Positions 18,477 through 26,546 of a DNA stretch of 64,000 nucleotides are shown one piece after another (position 1 is the first letter of the stretch; every line of letters begins with the position of its first letter). Source of the stretch: Hamadaea flava (GTDB lineage Bacteria; Actinomycetota; Actinomycetes; Mycobacteriales; Micromonosporaceae); contig NZ_JAMZDZ010000001.1 in the NCBI RefSeq assembly GCF_024172085.1, positions 1,984,001-2,048,000 on the forward strand, read 5' to 3'. The position numbers were made by a program, and so were the translations under genes. The notes below the pieces were generated by a model. That model did no database searches, was not told the origin of the DNA, and saw only the letters and a program-made list of their open reading frames with translations.

Positions 18477-19366
18477 TGGCTGCTCCGGAGGGTGACGGGC
18501 TCGCCGGGCAGCGCCCGCGCGCCGGTGGCCGTAGGTGATCGGAACTGGTCCGCCGACGCTGTGAGGACGGACATCACCTGGGAGCCGTCCAGGACGTCGG
18601 CCGAGACGCCAGTCCGCGCAAGCGACCGCGCAGCGTTGTCACCGCCTCGGGTTCCGCTGACGACAGTGATGATCTGCCGGCGGAGTGGCTCACGTTGCTC
18701 GTTGAGGTCGAGGAGGAAGGACGCGTAGTCCGCGGCGGCGTTGCGTAGCGCGTGATCGGGCAGGCTCGTCGAGAGCTCCACCACCATCTCGGCAATGGGA
18801 GTTAGGTCATCGCGCTGCGTGGAGATCACGATTTGTGCCGGGGCACTAAGGCTGTTGAGGAACTGACCGTGAGCCTCCAGAAGGGCTTCTTGTTCCTCTC
18901 CCGTGCGCAGATGGAGGTTGGTGGTGCCGCAGGCGATCATGCGCCGGTCGAGGTTGTCGCTGACGAACGTGCCGGCCGCCGTGATGCCGGTGATCACCGG
19001 TTGTAGTAGTTCGGGCATGACTGGATTCGCGGTGCTCGCCGTCAAGGGCAGCTGGGGCCGGCCGGGTGTCTGGATCTTCGGGCTTGCCGCGAAGGTGATG
19101 GCGTCGAGCAGCCACGCGTCTAGGGGCCGGCCGTCGCGGCGGCCGAGCGCGATGGTCATGGTGAGTCCGGCGACGGCCACCGCCAGAATGAGCCACACCA
19201 GTGGCGGGAGCAGACGGCTGAGCGAGCGATAGATGAGCCAGCAGGGCACGGCGACGCTGCCGACGATCGCAAGCTGGCGGAAGGTGAGACCGAAGGCGAT
19301 CCGGTCGGGGGTTCCGATGTCGGCTGGCACGCGCGTGCGGGGGATGTCGTCATACATCGCCGTCAC
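18473..19366 (-). CDS. PrgI/VirB3-like conjugation membrane protein
   Basis: The 297-residue protein begins with RVPADIGTPDRIAFGLTFRQLAIV, the PrgI-family signature, followed by two membrane helices (about 28-66). A cytoplasmic domain then runs to the end (LRTGEEQEALLEAHGQFLNSL; AQIVISTQRDDL) and resembles the N-terminal domain of VirB4 proteins. The combination VirB3-like plus VirB4-N-like is usual in actinobacterial conjugation modules. GTG 19366 overlaps the VirB6 stop by 4 bp; ATG 19357 is the alternative start. The end overlaps the VirB4 start, so it is an operon member with tight coupling. Confidence 0.85.
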   Translation of the reverse strand: MTAMYDDIPRTRVPADIGTPDRIAFGLTFRQLAIVGSVAVPCWLIYRSLSRLLPPLVWLILAVAVAGLTMTIALGRRDGRPLDAWLLDAITFAASPKIQTPGRPQLPLTASTANPVMPELLQPVITGITAAGTFVSDNLDRRMIACGTTNLHLRTGEEQEALLEAHGQFLNSLSAPAQIVISTQRDDLTPIAEMVVELSTSLPDHALRNAAADYASFLLDLNEQREPLRRQIITVVSGTRGGDNAARSLARTGVSADVLDGSQVMSVLTASADQFRSPTATGARALPGEPVTLRSSQ

Positions 19367-20340
19367 CTTGAAGCCTCAGCAGAGCCACGTCCGCCTCGGC
19401 TGCTGGCGGGGCCGACGTCGCGGCGTGTCACGCGGGTCCGTGGACTGGGACGGTTGCGACGCAGGATATTTCGGGTCACGGCTTGGAACGTCAGTGCCCT
19501 CACGATCCCGGCTGCCGAGTTGCCGCTTGATCGGCGGGCGCCGAGCCGCTGCAGGAATGAGGGGATCTTGATGGTCACCCAGAGGACGATGACCACCATC
19601 AGCAGGTTCGGTACGTCGCTGCCGGGCAGGCCGAGGATCACCGGCAGGTTCGCCGCCGGGTCGAGCAGCAGATGTACGCCGAGGGACAGCGAGATCGCCT
19701 GCAAGACGGCTGTGCCGAGGCAGCCCACGATGGTGCGCCACCAGAGTTCGGCTATGCCCGCCGTGTATGGCAGGCCGTAGCAGGCGAGCGCGATCGGTGC
19801 CACGCCGGCGCAGATGACAAGGATGGCGACCCGGGTCAGCCATGACCCCAGCAGCATGATGAGCAGTGCCAGGATGAGGGATCGGACGAGACCGCCGACG
19901 ATGAGGGTCGTCGGGTCGGTGATCGAGGCCCATGCGTGTGACCGTGACATCGTGACCATGCCGGGTACCGGAGCGTTCGCGCCGACCATCGCGACGATCA
20001 ACGAGTTGGCGATCTCGATGAGAGCCGAACACAACGGCAGTGCGAACGCGGACAACACGAATCCGGTGGCCAATCGTGGCAGCAGGTCCTTGGCCTGGTA
20101 GCGGACCTCGACGGTGCCGGAGGTCATCACGACGACGCCCGCGACAATGATCGCCAGGACGTACGCCGAGTTGACCACCATCGACGAGGTGCCCGCAATG
20201 TCACGCACCTGGGGCAGGACGGTGACATCCGGCGATAGGAACAGCGACGACTGAAGGTACTGGAGAATCAACCCCAGCATGTCGTCGATGCGGTGTGCGG
20301 TCCAGGTGAGATAGCTCAGCATGAACAGCTCGATCATCAT
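19363..20340 (-). CDS. VirB6/TrbL-like polytopic conjugation protein
   Basis: The open frame extends upstream across the pilin gene, but ATG 20340 (MMIELFMLSYLTW), two bases after the pilin stop, is the sensible start and gives 325 residues. At least six hydrophobic segments are visible (VVNSAYVLAIIVAGVVVM, TGFVLSAFALPLCSALI, SLILALLIMLLG, VAILVICAGVAPIALACYG, NLLMVVIVLWVTI). The C-terminal tail is basic and Arg-rich. VirB6 proteins form the inner-membrane part of the transfer channel. It overlaps PrgI by 4 bp. Confidence 0.82.
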   Translation of the reverse strand: MMIELFMLSYLTWTAHRIDDMLGLILQYLQSSLFLSPDVTVLPQVRDIAGTSSMVVNSAYVLAIIVAGVVVMTSGTVEVRYQAKDLLPRLATGFVLSAFALPLCSALIEIANSLIVAMVGANAPVPGMVTMSRSHAWASITDPTTLIVGGLVRSLILALLIMLLGSWLTRVAILVICAGVAPIALACYGLPYTAGIAELWWRTIVGCLGTAVLQAISLSLGVHLLLDPAANLPVILGLPGSDVPNLLMVVIVLWVTIKIPSFLQRLGARRSSGNSAAGIVRALTFQAVTRNILRRNRPSPRTRVTRRDVGPASSRGGRGSAEASR

Positions 20341-20342
20341 CG

Positions 20343-20639
20343 CTAGCTCCCGGACCCTACGATGCCCTGCAGGACGGCCAGGATCAGCGGCGCCAGCACG
20401 GCGAGCGCGTATCCGACCAGCGCGTTGCGAAGGTTCGCCTTGGCCTGCTCCACCTGACCGGGATCGCCACCGGCGGTGATGTAACGCAAGCCGCCAATGA
20501 CCAGGAAGAGGCTCGCGACAGCAGCGAGAATACCGATGATCCACTTTTTGAGGTTGTCGATGACCTGATCGATCGAGGCCGGCGCTTGGGCAGGCACCGA
20601 AAGGACGAGGTCGACCGCGTTGTGCAGAACGGGGTTCAT
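20343..20639 (-). CDS. Type IV secretion pilin (VirB2/TrbC-like)
   Basis: ATG 20639 gives 98 residues; the frame continues upstream without a ribosome-binding site. It has an N-terminal amphipathic stretch and two membrane helices (IIGILAAVASLFLVIGGLRYI and ALVGYALAVLAPLILAVL) joined by the loop TAGGDPGQVEQAKANLRN, the characteristic G-G-D-P-x-x-x-x-x-A-K signature of T4SS pilins. It is the first gene of the conjugation operon, and the 336 bp upstream contain CTGTCAG boxes. It likely forms the transfer pilus or channel subunit. Confidence 0.88.
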   Translation of the reverse strand: MNPVLHNAVDLVLSVPAQAPASIDQVIDNLKKWIIGILAAVASLFLVIGGLRYITAGGDPGQVEQAKANLRNALVGYALAVLAPLILAVLQGIVGSGS

Positions 20640-20733
20640 GGCGGGACTCCACTTATGAGGTGGTCCGCCGCGGCGAGTTTGTGACACCGTTGGCCAGGGC
20701 GGGGGCGCTCCTCCTCGCTCTCGTCAAGGTCGG

Positions 20734-20888
20734 CTGTCAGTACGCCTTCTCCGGAACCCGGCCTTTGGTGTCACGTGGTGCGGCTCGGCCGCGGCGGGCG
20801 CGTCGTAAATGACGCGCACCCGAATAGCCCGACCTGTCAGGTGAATCGAATCGACGTCGGCACACGGAGATCTAACAGCACCTGACAC
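20734..20888. promoter_or_regulatory. CTGTCAG boxes upstream of the conjugation operon
   Basis: CTGTCAG occurs at 20734-20740 and 20834-20840, with opposite-strand variants CTAACAG at 20872-20878 and CTGACAC at 20882-20888. The pilin start is at 20639, so these lie 95-250 bp upstream on the promoter side of the minus-strand operon. This is one of four such clusters in the ICE. Confidence 0.55.
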
Positions 20889-20921
20889 CGCCGCCCAGCA
20901 CGTCCGGCTGAGCCGCTGTTC

Positions 20922-20992
20922 TTCCTCAGTTGACCTGCGCCGTTCTCAGTCTTTCTGCTCCGACCGGCGGATTTCTCAGCCAATCTGCTCCG
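20922..20992 (+). repeat. Three copies of a 20-bp TTCTCAG...CTGCTCCG repeat
   Basis: Copies start at 20922 (degenerate: TTCCTCAG...CTGCGCC), 20943 and 20973. The last two fit TTCTCAG-6 nt-CTGCTCCG, with T before CTGCTCCG in both. The third copy contains the stop codon of the PH-domain gene (20976-20978). They are in opposite orientation to the copies on the far side of that gene (21713-21851). Confidence 0.75.
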
Positions 20993-21533
20993 CTTGGTCA
21001 GTCCTCGGCGAGGTCGGCAACTCCCCGGCTTTGGCGTAATTGCGCATCTCACGTAGAAAGAGCAAGGTGGCGTCGAAGTCAGCCTGCCCGAGCACCGGCC
21101 CGATGTTCTTGCGTATTCCGCCGGTGAACCTGCCTGTCTGGCGTTGCACTGGCGTCTCCAACCTGTCGCCGTTGGCGAGGTTGAGGTAGATCGCGTTGCG
21201 CGCCGTTGCCCAACCGCCCAACATCGCAGGCTCGCTGGTGATATCCGCGATGTCGTTCCATGCGACGACCCGGTTCCGCCACGGGTACACGACGCGGACC
21301 GCCTCGTCAGAGACGTAGAGGCCGGTGCGGTACAGACGCCACGCGAGTCCGGTCCACAGGGTCAGGAAGCCATAGATGCCCAGGATCCCGACGATGGGGT
21401 TGACGACCCAGTGGCCGGTGCCTGCGACGGTAGCGATGGTGATCACGGCTGCGAGCCCGAGGCCGATGATGACGAAAACGAGCGCCATCACCGTGGAGAT
21501 GCCAACGGGCTCGGCGCGACGCCAGGCTGCCAT
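20976..21533 (-). CDS. Small membrane protein with PH-like domain
   Basis: ATG 21533 gives 185 residues (MAAWRRAEPVGIST); longer starts at 21673 or upstream are possible but would run through the repeat cluster. Two membrane helices (VMALVFVIIGLGLAAVITIATV and NPIVGILGIYGFLTLWTGLAW) are followed by a beta-rich bacterial PH-like domain (YVSDEAVRVVYPWRNRVVAW...DIADI). A basic C-terminal tail completes it. PH-like proteins of this two-helix type are common and of unknown function. The gene is framed on both sides by inverted copies of the TTCTCAG/CTGCTCCG repeat, which is unusual and suggests specific control or an origin/resolution site. Confidence 0.7.
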   Translation of the reverse strand: MAAWRRAEPVGISTVMALVFVIIGLGLAAVITIATVAGTGHWVVNPIVGILGIYGFLTLWTGLAWRLYRTGLYVSDEAVRVVYPWRNRVVAWNDIADITSEPAMLGGWATARNAIYLNLANGDRLETPVQRQTGRFTGGIRKNIGPVLGQADFDATLLFLREMRNYAKAGELPTSPRTDQAEQIG

Positions 21534-21712
21534 GACCCACAGTGTGCCGCACGGCGCAAGTCCCAGCGCATCATCGACGATTTTGTAGCCCGCGACCCAA
21601 ACATCACCCGATGGCAGATCTGGGAACACGTCATCGACCGAACACGGCGCCGAACTCTCTACGGCTCCGTCAGCCATACATCCGCGAGAGAAATCGCAGC
21701 CGCACCGTCCCG

Positions 21713-21851
21713 CGGAGCAGAAAGACTGAGAAACCCCGACGCAAACGCGCCAGCGGAGCAGAACACCTGAGAACATCCGACCCCCCACATTCTCAATCAA
21801 ACTGATCCGCCCAGCTCAGAGCCTCCCGACCTGGGGCAGGTTAACTGAGAA
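21713..21851 (-). repeat. Four further copies of the TTCTCAG...CTGCTCCG repeat
   Basis: Minus-strand copies lie at 21713-21732 and 21754-21773 (CGGAGCAG...CTGAGAA) and a weaker one at 21832-21851 (GGGGCAGG...CTGAGAA). A plus-oriented variant lies at 21790-21809 (TTCTCAATCAAACTGATCCG). Together with the three copies at 20922-20992 they bracket one gene as a large inverted arrangement. The rest of 21534-21951 has no gene. Confidence 0.72.
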
Positions 21852-21951
21852 AGGACAGCCGCCTTGCCGATGTGTTGGGCTACGGGTATTCGGTGCTGCG
21901 CCGCCAAAAAGGCGTCTCGATCTTGAAGTCTGCCCCGGGTAGGGTCGCGGA

Positions 21952-23226
21952 GTGACGACGAGCACGGGTGCCGAGGCTGACCTTCCGCCGGAGCACCGGC
22001 GGCCGATGCAGGCGTACTCGGTTGATGCGCGCTGGCTGCTTCTGGGCGATGTTGGCTTCGACTGCACATACGAGGACGACATTCCGCTGGCGCGGTGCGC
22101 GGAGATCGAAGGACTGTTTGTCGATCAGCTACCCCGGCCGCGGGAGCGGTTCACGCTGGTCGGCTGCGCCCCGGACGGCGCGCTTGCCAATCTGCTCGAC
22201 CGCCTGCCGGCCGAGGCACTGGGCACCGAACGAGCCTGGTTGGGGAGCGTCAGTGTGACGGAGCCTGCCCCACCGCAAGGCGTTGCGCCGTCCTGGTGGG
22301 GCGAGGACCTCGGTGACGTCGTCGTGCTCGCTCAGCGGCCGAACGTCTCGATACCGGGAACCCTCGACATCGACCTCGACGGCTTCGTCCACGTCTACGA
22401 CCGCACGGACGCGGTGGTGCGCCCCAGCAGCGTCACCGAGTTCGTCCTGCGGGGCCCGGACGAAATCCCTTACGGCACCTGCCAGGACGTCACTGGCGTG
22501 TTCCGTGAGCAAGCCGCGCCACCCGTGCCGCAGGTCCGGCTGCTCGGCTGCCATCCGGAGTCCCCGCTGCTGACCGCGCTCTGTGCTGTCGGGCAGGCGA
22601 CCGAGGCCGGCCTACGGCGTCGTCGGATCCGCGCGGTGGTCCACCTGATCGCGGCCGATGGATCAGTCAGCGCGGTGACCGGGGCGGTGGTGTCCGGAAC
22701 AGTCCGCGCAGGCGAACCGTCGCAACACGGTGCCGGGCTCCTCGACATCACGGTCGACAGCGAACCGCAGGAACCGCTGCCGACGGGAGTCCTCGGCATC
22801 CTGGAACACTGGCACACCGGACGGGCCGCCGAGAAGAATCTGTGGGCTGGCTACGACCGGGAGCTACGCGACCATTGGGCCGGAATGGCGCTCGCCAACC
22901 GATCCGGGACCTCGGACCAGCCAGCCGGCACCACATACAACCTTGACGGCCGGTTCGTGACTGACATCGAAGGTTTCTATTGCGCGATCGGCGAGGCGAT
23001 CAACGGTCCGGGCGGATACTTCGGCTGCAACCTCGACGCCCTCGACGACTGTCTGCGCGGCAGGTTCGGCGCACAGGCACCGTTTCGGCTCATGTGGCAC
23101 GACTCGGCGGTGGCCCGCGAGCACCTCGTCGCCGGCTACGATCGGCGTCGGCTGAGCCCCGCGGTCACCCTCGAATACCTGTTGGACATGCTCACGGAGC
23201 ACGATGTCGAGGTGGACCTGCGTTAA
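21952..23226 (+). CDS. Barstar-domain protein with duplicated N-terminal modules
   Basis: This 424-residue protein starts at GTG 21952. The C-terminal ~90 residues carry the Barstar signature: FYCAIGEAINGPGGYFGCN followed by LDALDDCLRG. Barstar proteins inhibit barnase-type ribonucleases by covering their active site. Ahead of it are two related modules (residues about 25-85 and 145-200), each with a WLLLGD/FVLRGP strand, a C-x-D/E-x-x-G/V-F helix and LVGC/LLGC. So the protein is much longer than classical Barstar (~90 residues). No barnase-like toxin is adjacent. I infer an orphan or multi-target immunity protein carried as ICE cargo. Confidence 0.8.
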   Translation: MTTSTGAEADLPPEHRRPMQAYSVDARWLLLGDVGFDCTYEDDIPLARCAEIEGLFVDQLPRPRERFTLVGCAPDGALANLLDRLPAEALGTERAWLGSVSVTEPAPPQGVAPSWWGEDLGDVVVLAQRPNVSIPGTLDIDLDGFVHVYDRTDAVVRPSSVTEFVLRGPDEIPYGTCQDVTGVFREQAAPPVPQVRLLGCHPESPLLTALCAVGQATEAGLRRRRIRAVVHLIAADGSVSAVTGAVVSGTVRAGEPSQHGAGLLDITVDSEPQEPLPTGVLGILEHWHTGRAAEKNLWAGYDRELRDHWAGMALANRSGTSDQPAGTTYNLDGRFVTDIEGFYCAIGEAINGPGGYFGCNLDALDDCLRGRFGAQAPFRLMWHDSAVAREHLVAGYDRRRLSPAVTLEYLLDMLTEHDVEVDLR

Positions 23227-23495
23227 GCCACGAGGCTGCCTGAGCTCGGGTCAAAGCTCGATCCCTTCGGGGCTCGGCGCCGAGGTGTCCCGCCGCGTCA
23301 AGGTCATGAAGGACAACGGGCATGGTGTTTCGATGGAGCGGGTGCCCGCAGGGAAGTAGTGGTTGCTGCGATACCGCGATGGTCACCTCGCTGTCGACGG
23401 CCTGGCTCCGGCGGCGCAGCCGCCGCGAAGCTGATTCTGCGGAATACTTCCCGAGGCTTGGCGGTCGGCGGCGACCTGGGCGTGCCGGTGCTGCT

Positions 23496-24041
23496 CACGC
23501 CCTGACCGCCGAGGACTGAGTATCCGGTGGAGTACGGACACTGACCTGCGATGCTGTGCCGGTGACCGCCATCCACTCCGTGATCCTCGCGGGACTGTTC
23601 CCAGCGAAAGACCGCGACTACGCGGACCGCCTCGACGAGCTGCAAGCACAGGTCACGGCGCTGGGAGGTCAGGTACTGGGCCGATTCGTTCAGCGCCGGG
23701 GTGTCTCCGATGGCGGTGTACGACTGATGTCCTCTCCGCTGTCACGCCGTTTCCTCATCGGCCGGGGGAAGCTCGACGAGATCGTCACGACCCGTTCGAG
23801 TACGAACGCCGACGCCGTCGTCTTCATCAATGATCTGACCAGCTATCAGCGCCGGTGGCTATCAACCCGCCTCGGGTGCCCGGTGCTCACGCAGGCCGAC
23901 CTTGCACAAGGCTTGGCCTGCCCAACGGAGTCACAACATCGTGCCAGCCACGGCCATAAGCCCAATCGCCGCCGCGCGTAACAGCATCTCCTGACGAGCC
24001 GCGGTGCATCTGACCGCGACTCCTCAAACACTCACTCAGTT
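23496..24041 (+). mobile_element. Remnant of an IS5-like element (right end plus passenger gene)
   Basis: From about 23496 to the end at 24041 this segment matches 58830-59369, the 3' part of the intact IS at 57871-59369. It includes the HflX-N-like gene, the CCTGACGAGCCGCGGT trailer and a right terminal repeat CTCAAACACTCACTCAG (24023-24039). No transposase and no left terminal repeat were found, so it is a 5'-deleted copy. The segment 23227-23495 to its left (329-bp gap to the passenger gene) shows no convincing gene. Confidence 0.7.
23562..23981 (+). CDS. HflX N-terminal-domain-like protein, IS passenger, copy 1
   Basis: About 139 residues from GTG 23562. The sequence resembles the nucleotide/ribosome-facing N-terminal domain of the GTPase HflX: SVILAGLF, DRLDELQAQVTALGGQV, FVQRRGVSDGG, FLIGRGKLDEI, ADAVVFINDLTSYQRRWL. 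It stops before any GTPase motif, ending in a basic tail GHKPNRRRA. A second copy at 58893-59312 is about 85 percent identical, with many changes at third codon positions, suggesting that the protein sequence is conserved. It lies in an IS remnant; the second copy lies inside a complete IS. The role of a stand-alone HflX N-domain is unknown. Confidence 0.72.
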   Translation: MTAIHSVILAGLFPAKDRDYADRLDELQAQVTALGGQVLGRFVQRRGVSDGGVRLMSSPLSRRFLIGRGKLDEIVTTRSSTNADAVVFINDLTSYQRRWLSTRLGCPVLTQADLAQGLACPTESQHRASHGHKPNRRRA

Positions 24042-24806
24042 CGACATAGATCTCCGGCCCAACGCGACGCTGCCACGCTCTCGACTCCGGCTAGACTCCG
24101 TGTCCAGAGGCCTTCCCAACGCTGCGGCGATCTTGAGTTCAGCCCGACGACGGCGCATCCGGAGAACCGCTGGCGAGACCTCGGCGTCGGCCGCGAGCTG
24201 TTCGATGTGAACACCGCCGAATCGGGTGGCGGATATGAGTTCAGCCTGTTCAGCCGTCAGGACGCCCGCCGCGACGGCTCGGCCGAGAACAAGGTCGGGA
24301 TGCCCGTACGGTGGTAGGGGCGTACGCGACCCGCTGTCGCGTTCTGGTGGCAGTTCGCTGGTTTCGTCGGCGCGAACCGCGTTCTTCGCCGATCGCCAAG
24401 CCGCCCAGCACCATCGCTGCCACAACCGGGGCCGGTCGAGGTCGCTCATCCTCAACTCGTGCAGGAAGGCCATCAGCAGCTCGGCCTCGATATCGGCGGC
24501 GTGCCGCGGATGCGCCGAGCCGAGCCTGCTAGCCATCCGGCGTAGACCCGGCAGCGCGACACCAAGTGCCCCGACCACCCACTGAGGATCCCCGTGTCTG
24601 GCGTTGGCGGAAAGGCGGCGCCACACGACGTCAACCGAGTCGGGCGGGATCTTTCCTTCCCTAAGCAGATCGCGGAGCCGGTCGAGTGGCATCGAGGCAC
24701 CGGGAAGGCCCACGATCGACCTTGTCTCCAGAGCCAGAGGCTTGGGGCCGGTCGTGAGGGCGGTAAATGTGATCTGAAGGCTGGCCATGGCGGATGTGGG
24801 ACGCAT
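24036..24806 (-). CDS. Sigma-factor-like HTH protein, 3' end replaced by IS remnant
   Basis: ATG 24806 follows AGGAGA. The 256-residue product has a long helical region (RLWQRWCWAAWRSAKNAVR near 130) and a C-terminal HTH like sigma region 4 (LTAEQAELISATRFGGVHIEQLAADAEVSPAVLRMRRRRAEL, about residues 180-225). Its stop codon lies at 24036-24038, inside the terminal repeat of the adjacent IS remnant. The natural C-terminus may therefore have been lost and the tail is IS-encoded. CTGTCAG boxes lie upstream. It is probably an ICE or accessory regulator; whether it still works is unclear. Confidence 0.65.
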   Translation of the reverse strand: MRPTSAMASLQITFTALTTGPKPLALETRSIVGLPGASMPLDRLRDLLREGKIPPDSVDVVWRRLSANARHGDPQWVVGALGVALPGLRRMASRLGSAHPRHAADIEAELLMAFLHELRMSDLDRPRLWQRWCWAAWRSAKNAVRADETSELPPERDSGSRTPLPPYGHPDLVLGRAVAAGVLTAEQAELISATRFGGVHIEQLAADAEVSPAVLRMRRRRAELKIAAALGRPLDTESSRSRERGSVALGRRSMSN

Positions 24807-24872
24807 GAGTGTCTCCTGGAGATTGGCTCGCCGAATGGTGAAACGGCCTGGCCCTCAGTGGAGCGCCGTGTC

Positions 24873-24989
24873 CTGACAGTGAGCCTCTCTGTCAGATTTG
24901 ATCGACTCGCGCCACCTGACAGAGCTCCGTGCAACACACGCCCTGAACGCTGTCAGGTCGAGACGCAGCTCAGCTGCCTGCGCTGTTAG
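24873..24989. promoter_or_regulatory. Dense cluster of CTGTCAG boxes in divergent promoter region
   Basis: Between genes starting at 24806 (minus) and 25082 (plus) are CTGACAG at 24873-24879, CTGTCAG at 24889-24895, CTGACAG at 24916-24922, CTGTCAG at 24950-24956 and CTGTTAG at 24983-24989. Five boxes in 117 bp make this the clearest of the four clusters. It is a likely operator array controlling both directions. Confidence 0.65.
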
Positions 24990-25081
24990 ACCGAACGGCC
25001 TGTCCGAGTGTTCGATCCGGCTCACAGACCCGTCTCAGAGGAGTCAGTACGCCAGTCCGGATTCCGGGGGCCATACCGCCG

Positions 25082-25666
25082 ATGGTCCAAGCACGTCGCA
25101 ACGAGTCCGCACCCATCCCGACTGGAGACGTCATTCCCGGCGATCCACCGGTCCCGATCACCGTCTGGCACGAGGCCAGGGAACCCTCAGGCGAACTGGT
25201 TTCGTTCAGCCTCGCCCACCGGCTCATCATCAACATGACCCACCGCGGCCAGCTCATCATCGACATGACCGAGGGCACCCAGCTCGCCCGCGCCGTTCTC
25301 ATGACCGGCCGGCACAGCACGCTGCATGCCCCAACTGCCCTATCTACCGGAGCCGAACACGCCGCACTCATCGTCACCGGCTGGCCGGTCACCGACGTCG
25401 ACGCCCGGGACTTCTTCGACGTGGCAGACGATCGGCTTCTACCTGGCGGGTGCGTCGTGGTGGTCCTTCCGCACGCCGATCCGGCAGGGTATGCCGAGAT
25501 CGTCCGAGCCGCCCACGACGTCGGCCTGCGATATCTGCAACATATCGTCGTCGCGCATCAGCTCGACTCAGCAGGTCAGAGCCTCCAGGATGACGGAAGA
25601 CATCTCCGTATTCACACCGACCTGCTGCTGCTGACCGCCGAGCGGGAGCAGGACCGCGATGGATGA
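25082..25666 (+). CDS. Methyltransferase-like companion protein
   Basis: This 194-residue protein starts at ATG 25082. It has alternating strands and helices with LLPGGCVVVVLPHADPAGY (near 120), which resembles the post-motif-IV strand of SAM methyltransferases, and a central AALIVTGWPVTDVDARDFF in the place of a catalytic loop. No DPMCGSGT or TSPPY motif is present, so it is probably catalytically inactive or only distantly related. Its end overlaps the start of the active-looking methyltransferase gene by 8 bp, implying a functional pair such as a heterodimer or specificity subunit. I am not sure of the family. Confidence 0.6.
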   Translation: MVQARRNESAPIPTGDVIPGDPPVPITVWHEAREPSGELVSFSLAHRLIINMTHRGQLIIDMTEGTQLARAVLMTGRHSTLHAPTALSTGAEHAALIVTGWPVTDVDARDFFDVADDRLLPGGCVVVVLPHADPAGYAEIVRAAHDVGLRYLQHIVVAHQLDSAGQSLQDDGRHLRIHTDLLLLTAEREQDRDG

Positions 25667-26495
25667 ACCATCCGTCAGCTCGGTCTGGCTCACCTGCCAG
25701 CAGCCTGCCCGAGATCAGCGGCGCGGCCGATACGTACCGGAGACGTCGACACATCCCGCCAAGATGTTGCCAGCGCTGGCAGCGCACGCGATCGTCACCT
25801 ACACAGCTCCTGGGGACCTTGTTCTCGATCCCATGTGCGGATCAGGCACCACGCTCGTCGAAGCCGTGCACGCCGGCCGAAACGCGATAGGCATCGACAT
25901 CGAGCCCCGCTACACCGCGCTGGCGGAGGCCAACCTCGCGCTCGCCGCCTCGCAGGGTGCAAGCGGTGTTGGCCAGGCGGTAACCGGAGACGCGACGGCA
26001 ATGCCGTCACTGCTGCCCGCCTCGCTGCAAGGAACTGTCGGGCTCGTCCTGACGTCGCCGCCGTACGGACGCGCCACGCACGGTCTGGTGCGACTCACAG
26101 AGACCGGTGTCCGCAAGCACGACCACATGTACGGTGACCGCCAGATCGGTAACCTCGCCTACGCGGGCTGGGATGGTTTGCTTACCGGCTTTGCACAGAT
26201 CATGAGCGCGTGTGCAGCGCTGCTGCGGCCCGGAGGCACCGTCGTCATCACCTGCCGGCCCGTACGCCGGAAGCCCGACGACTTCATCGACCTGCCAGGC
26301 GAGCTACTTCGGATCGCCGCAAACGCCGGCCTCCAAACGGTGGACCGATGCGTGGCGCTGCTTGCCGCGGTTCGAGGAGACAAGATCGTGCACCGCGCAT
26401 CCATGTTCGGGCTCATGGCCGCGCGGCGGGCACGTGCTGACGGTATCCCCGCAGCGCTCGTCGCCCACGAGGACGTGCTGGTGCTGCGACGCTGA
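25659..26495 (+). CDS. DNA methyltransferase (N4/N6-type, TSPPY motif)
   Basis: This 278-residue protein has the SAM-binding motif DPMCGSGTTLVEA near residue 53 and IGIDIEPRY near 75. The catalytic motif TSPPYG is near 130, then a LRPGGTVVITCRPVR strand. The order (SAM motif before catalytic motif) fits the beta-type or TRM11-like amino-methyltransferases acting on DNA or tRNA. No restriction endonuclease is adjacent, so it is an orphan, perhaps protecting or marking the ICE. It overlaps the upstream companion by 8 bp. A hairpin (26502-26546) follows the stop. Confidence 0.82.
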   Translation: MDEPSVSSVWLTCQQPARDQRRGRYVPETSTHPAKMLPALAAHAIVTYTAPGDLVLDPMCGSGTTLVEAVHAGRNAIGIDIEPRYTALAEANLALAASQGASGVGQAVTGDATAMPSLLPASLQGTVGLVLTSPPYGRATHGLVRLTETGVRKHDHMYGDRQIGNLAYAGWDGLLTGFAQIMSACAALLRPGGTVVITCRPVRRKPDDFIDLPGELLRIAANAGLQTVDRCVALLAAVRGDKIVHRASMFGLMAARRARADGIPAALVAHEDVLVLRR

Positions 26496-26501
26496 CTGAA
26501 C

Positions 26502-26546
26502 CCGCAGGTTCGCTCTAACTCCGGGTGACTTCGCCGGAACCTGCGG
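26502..26546 (+). terminator. Hairpin after methyltransferase gene
   Basis: CCGCAGGTTC (26502-26511) pairs exactly with GAACCTGCGG (26537-26546), starting 7 bp after the stop. The loop is long (25 nt). Remaining sequence up to 26814 shows no gene. Confidence 0.45.

Noticed and set aside
23227-23495. Possible transposase remnant left of HflX-N copy 1
   Set aside because: No match to the IS transposase or left terminal repeat could be found by eye.
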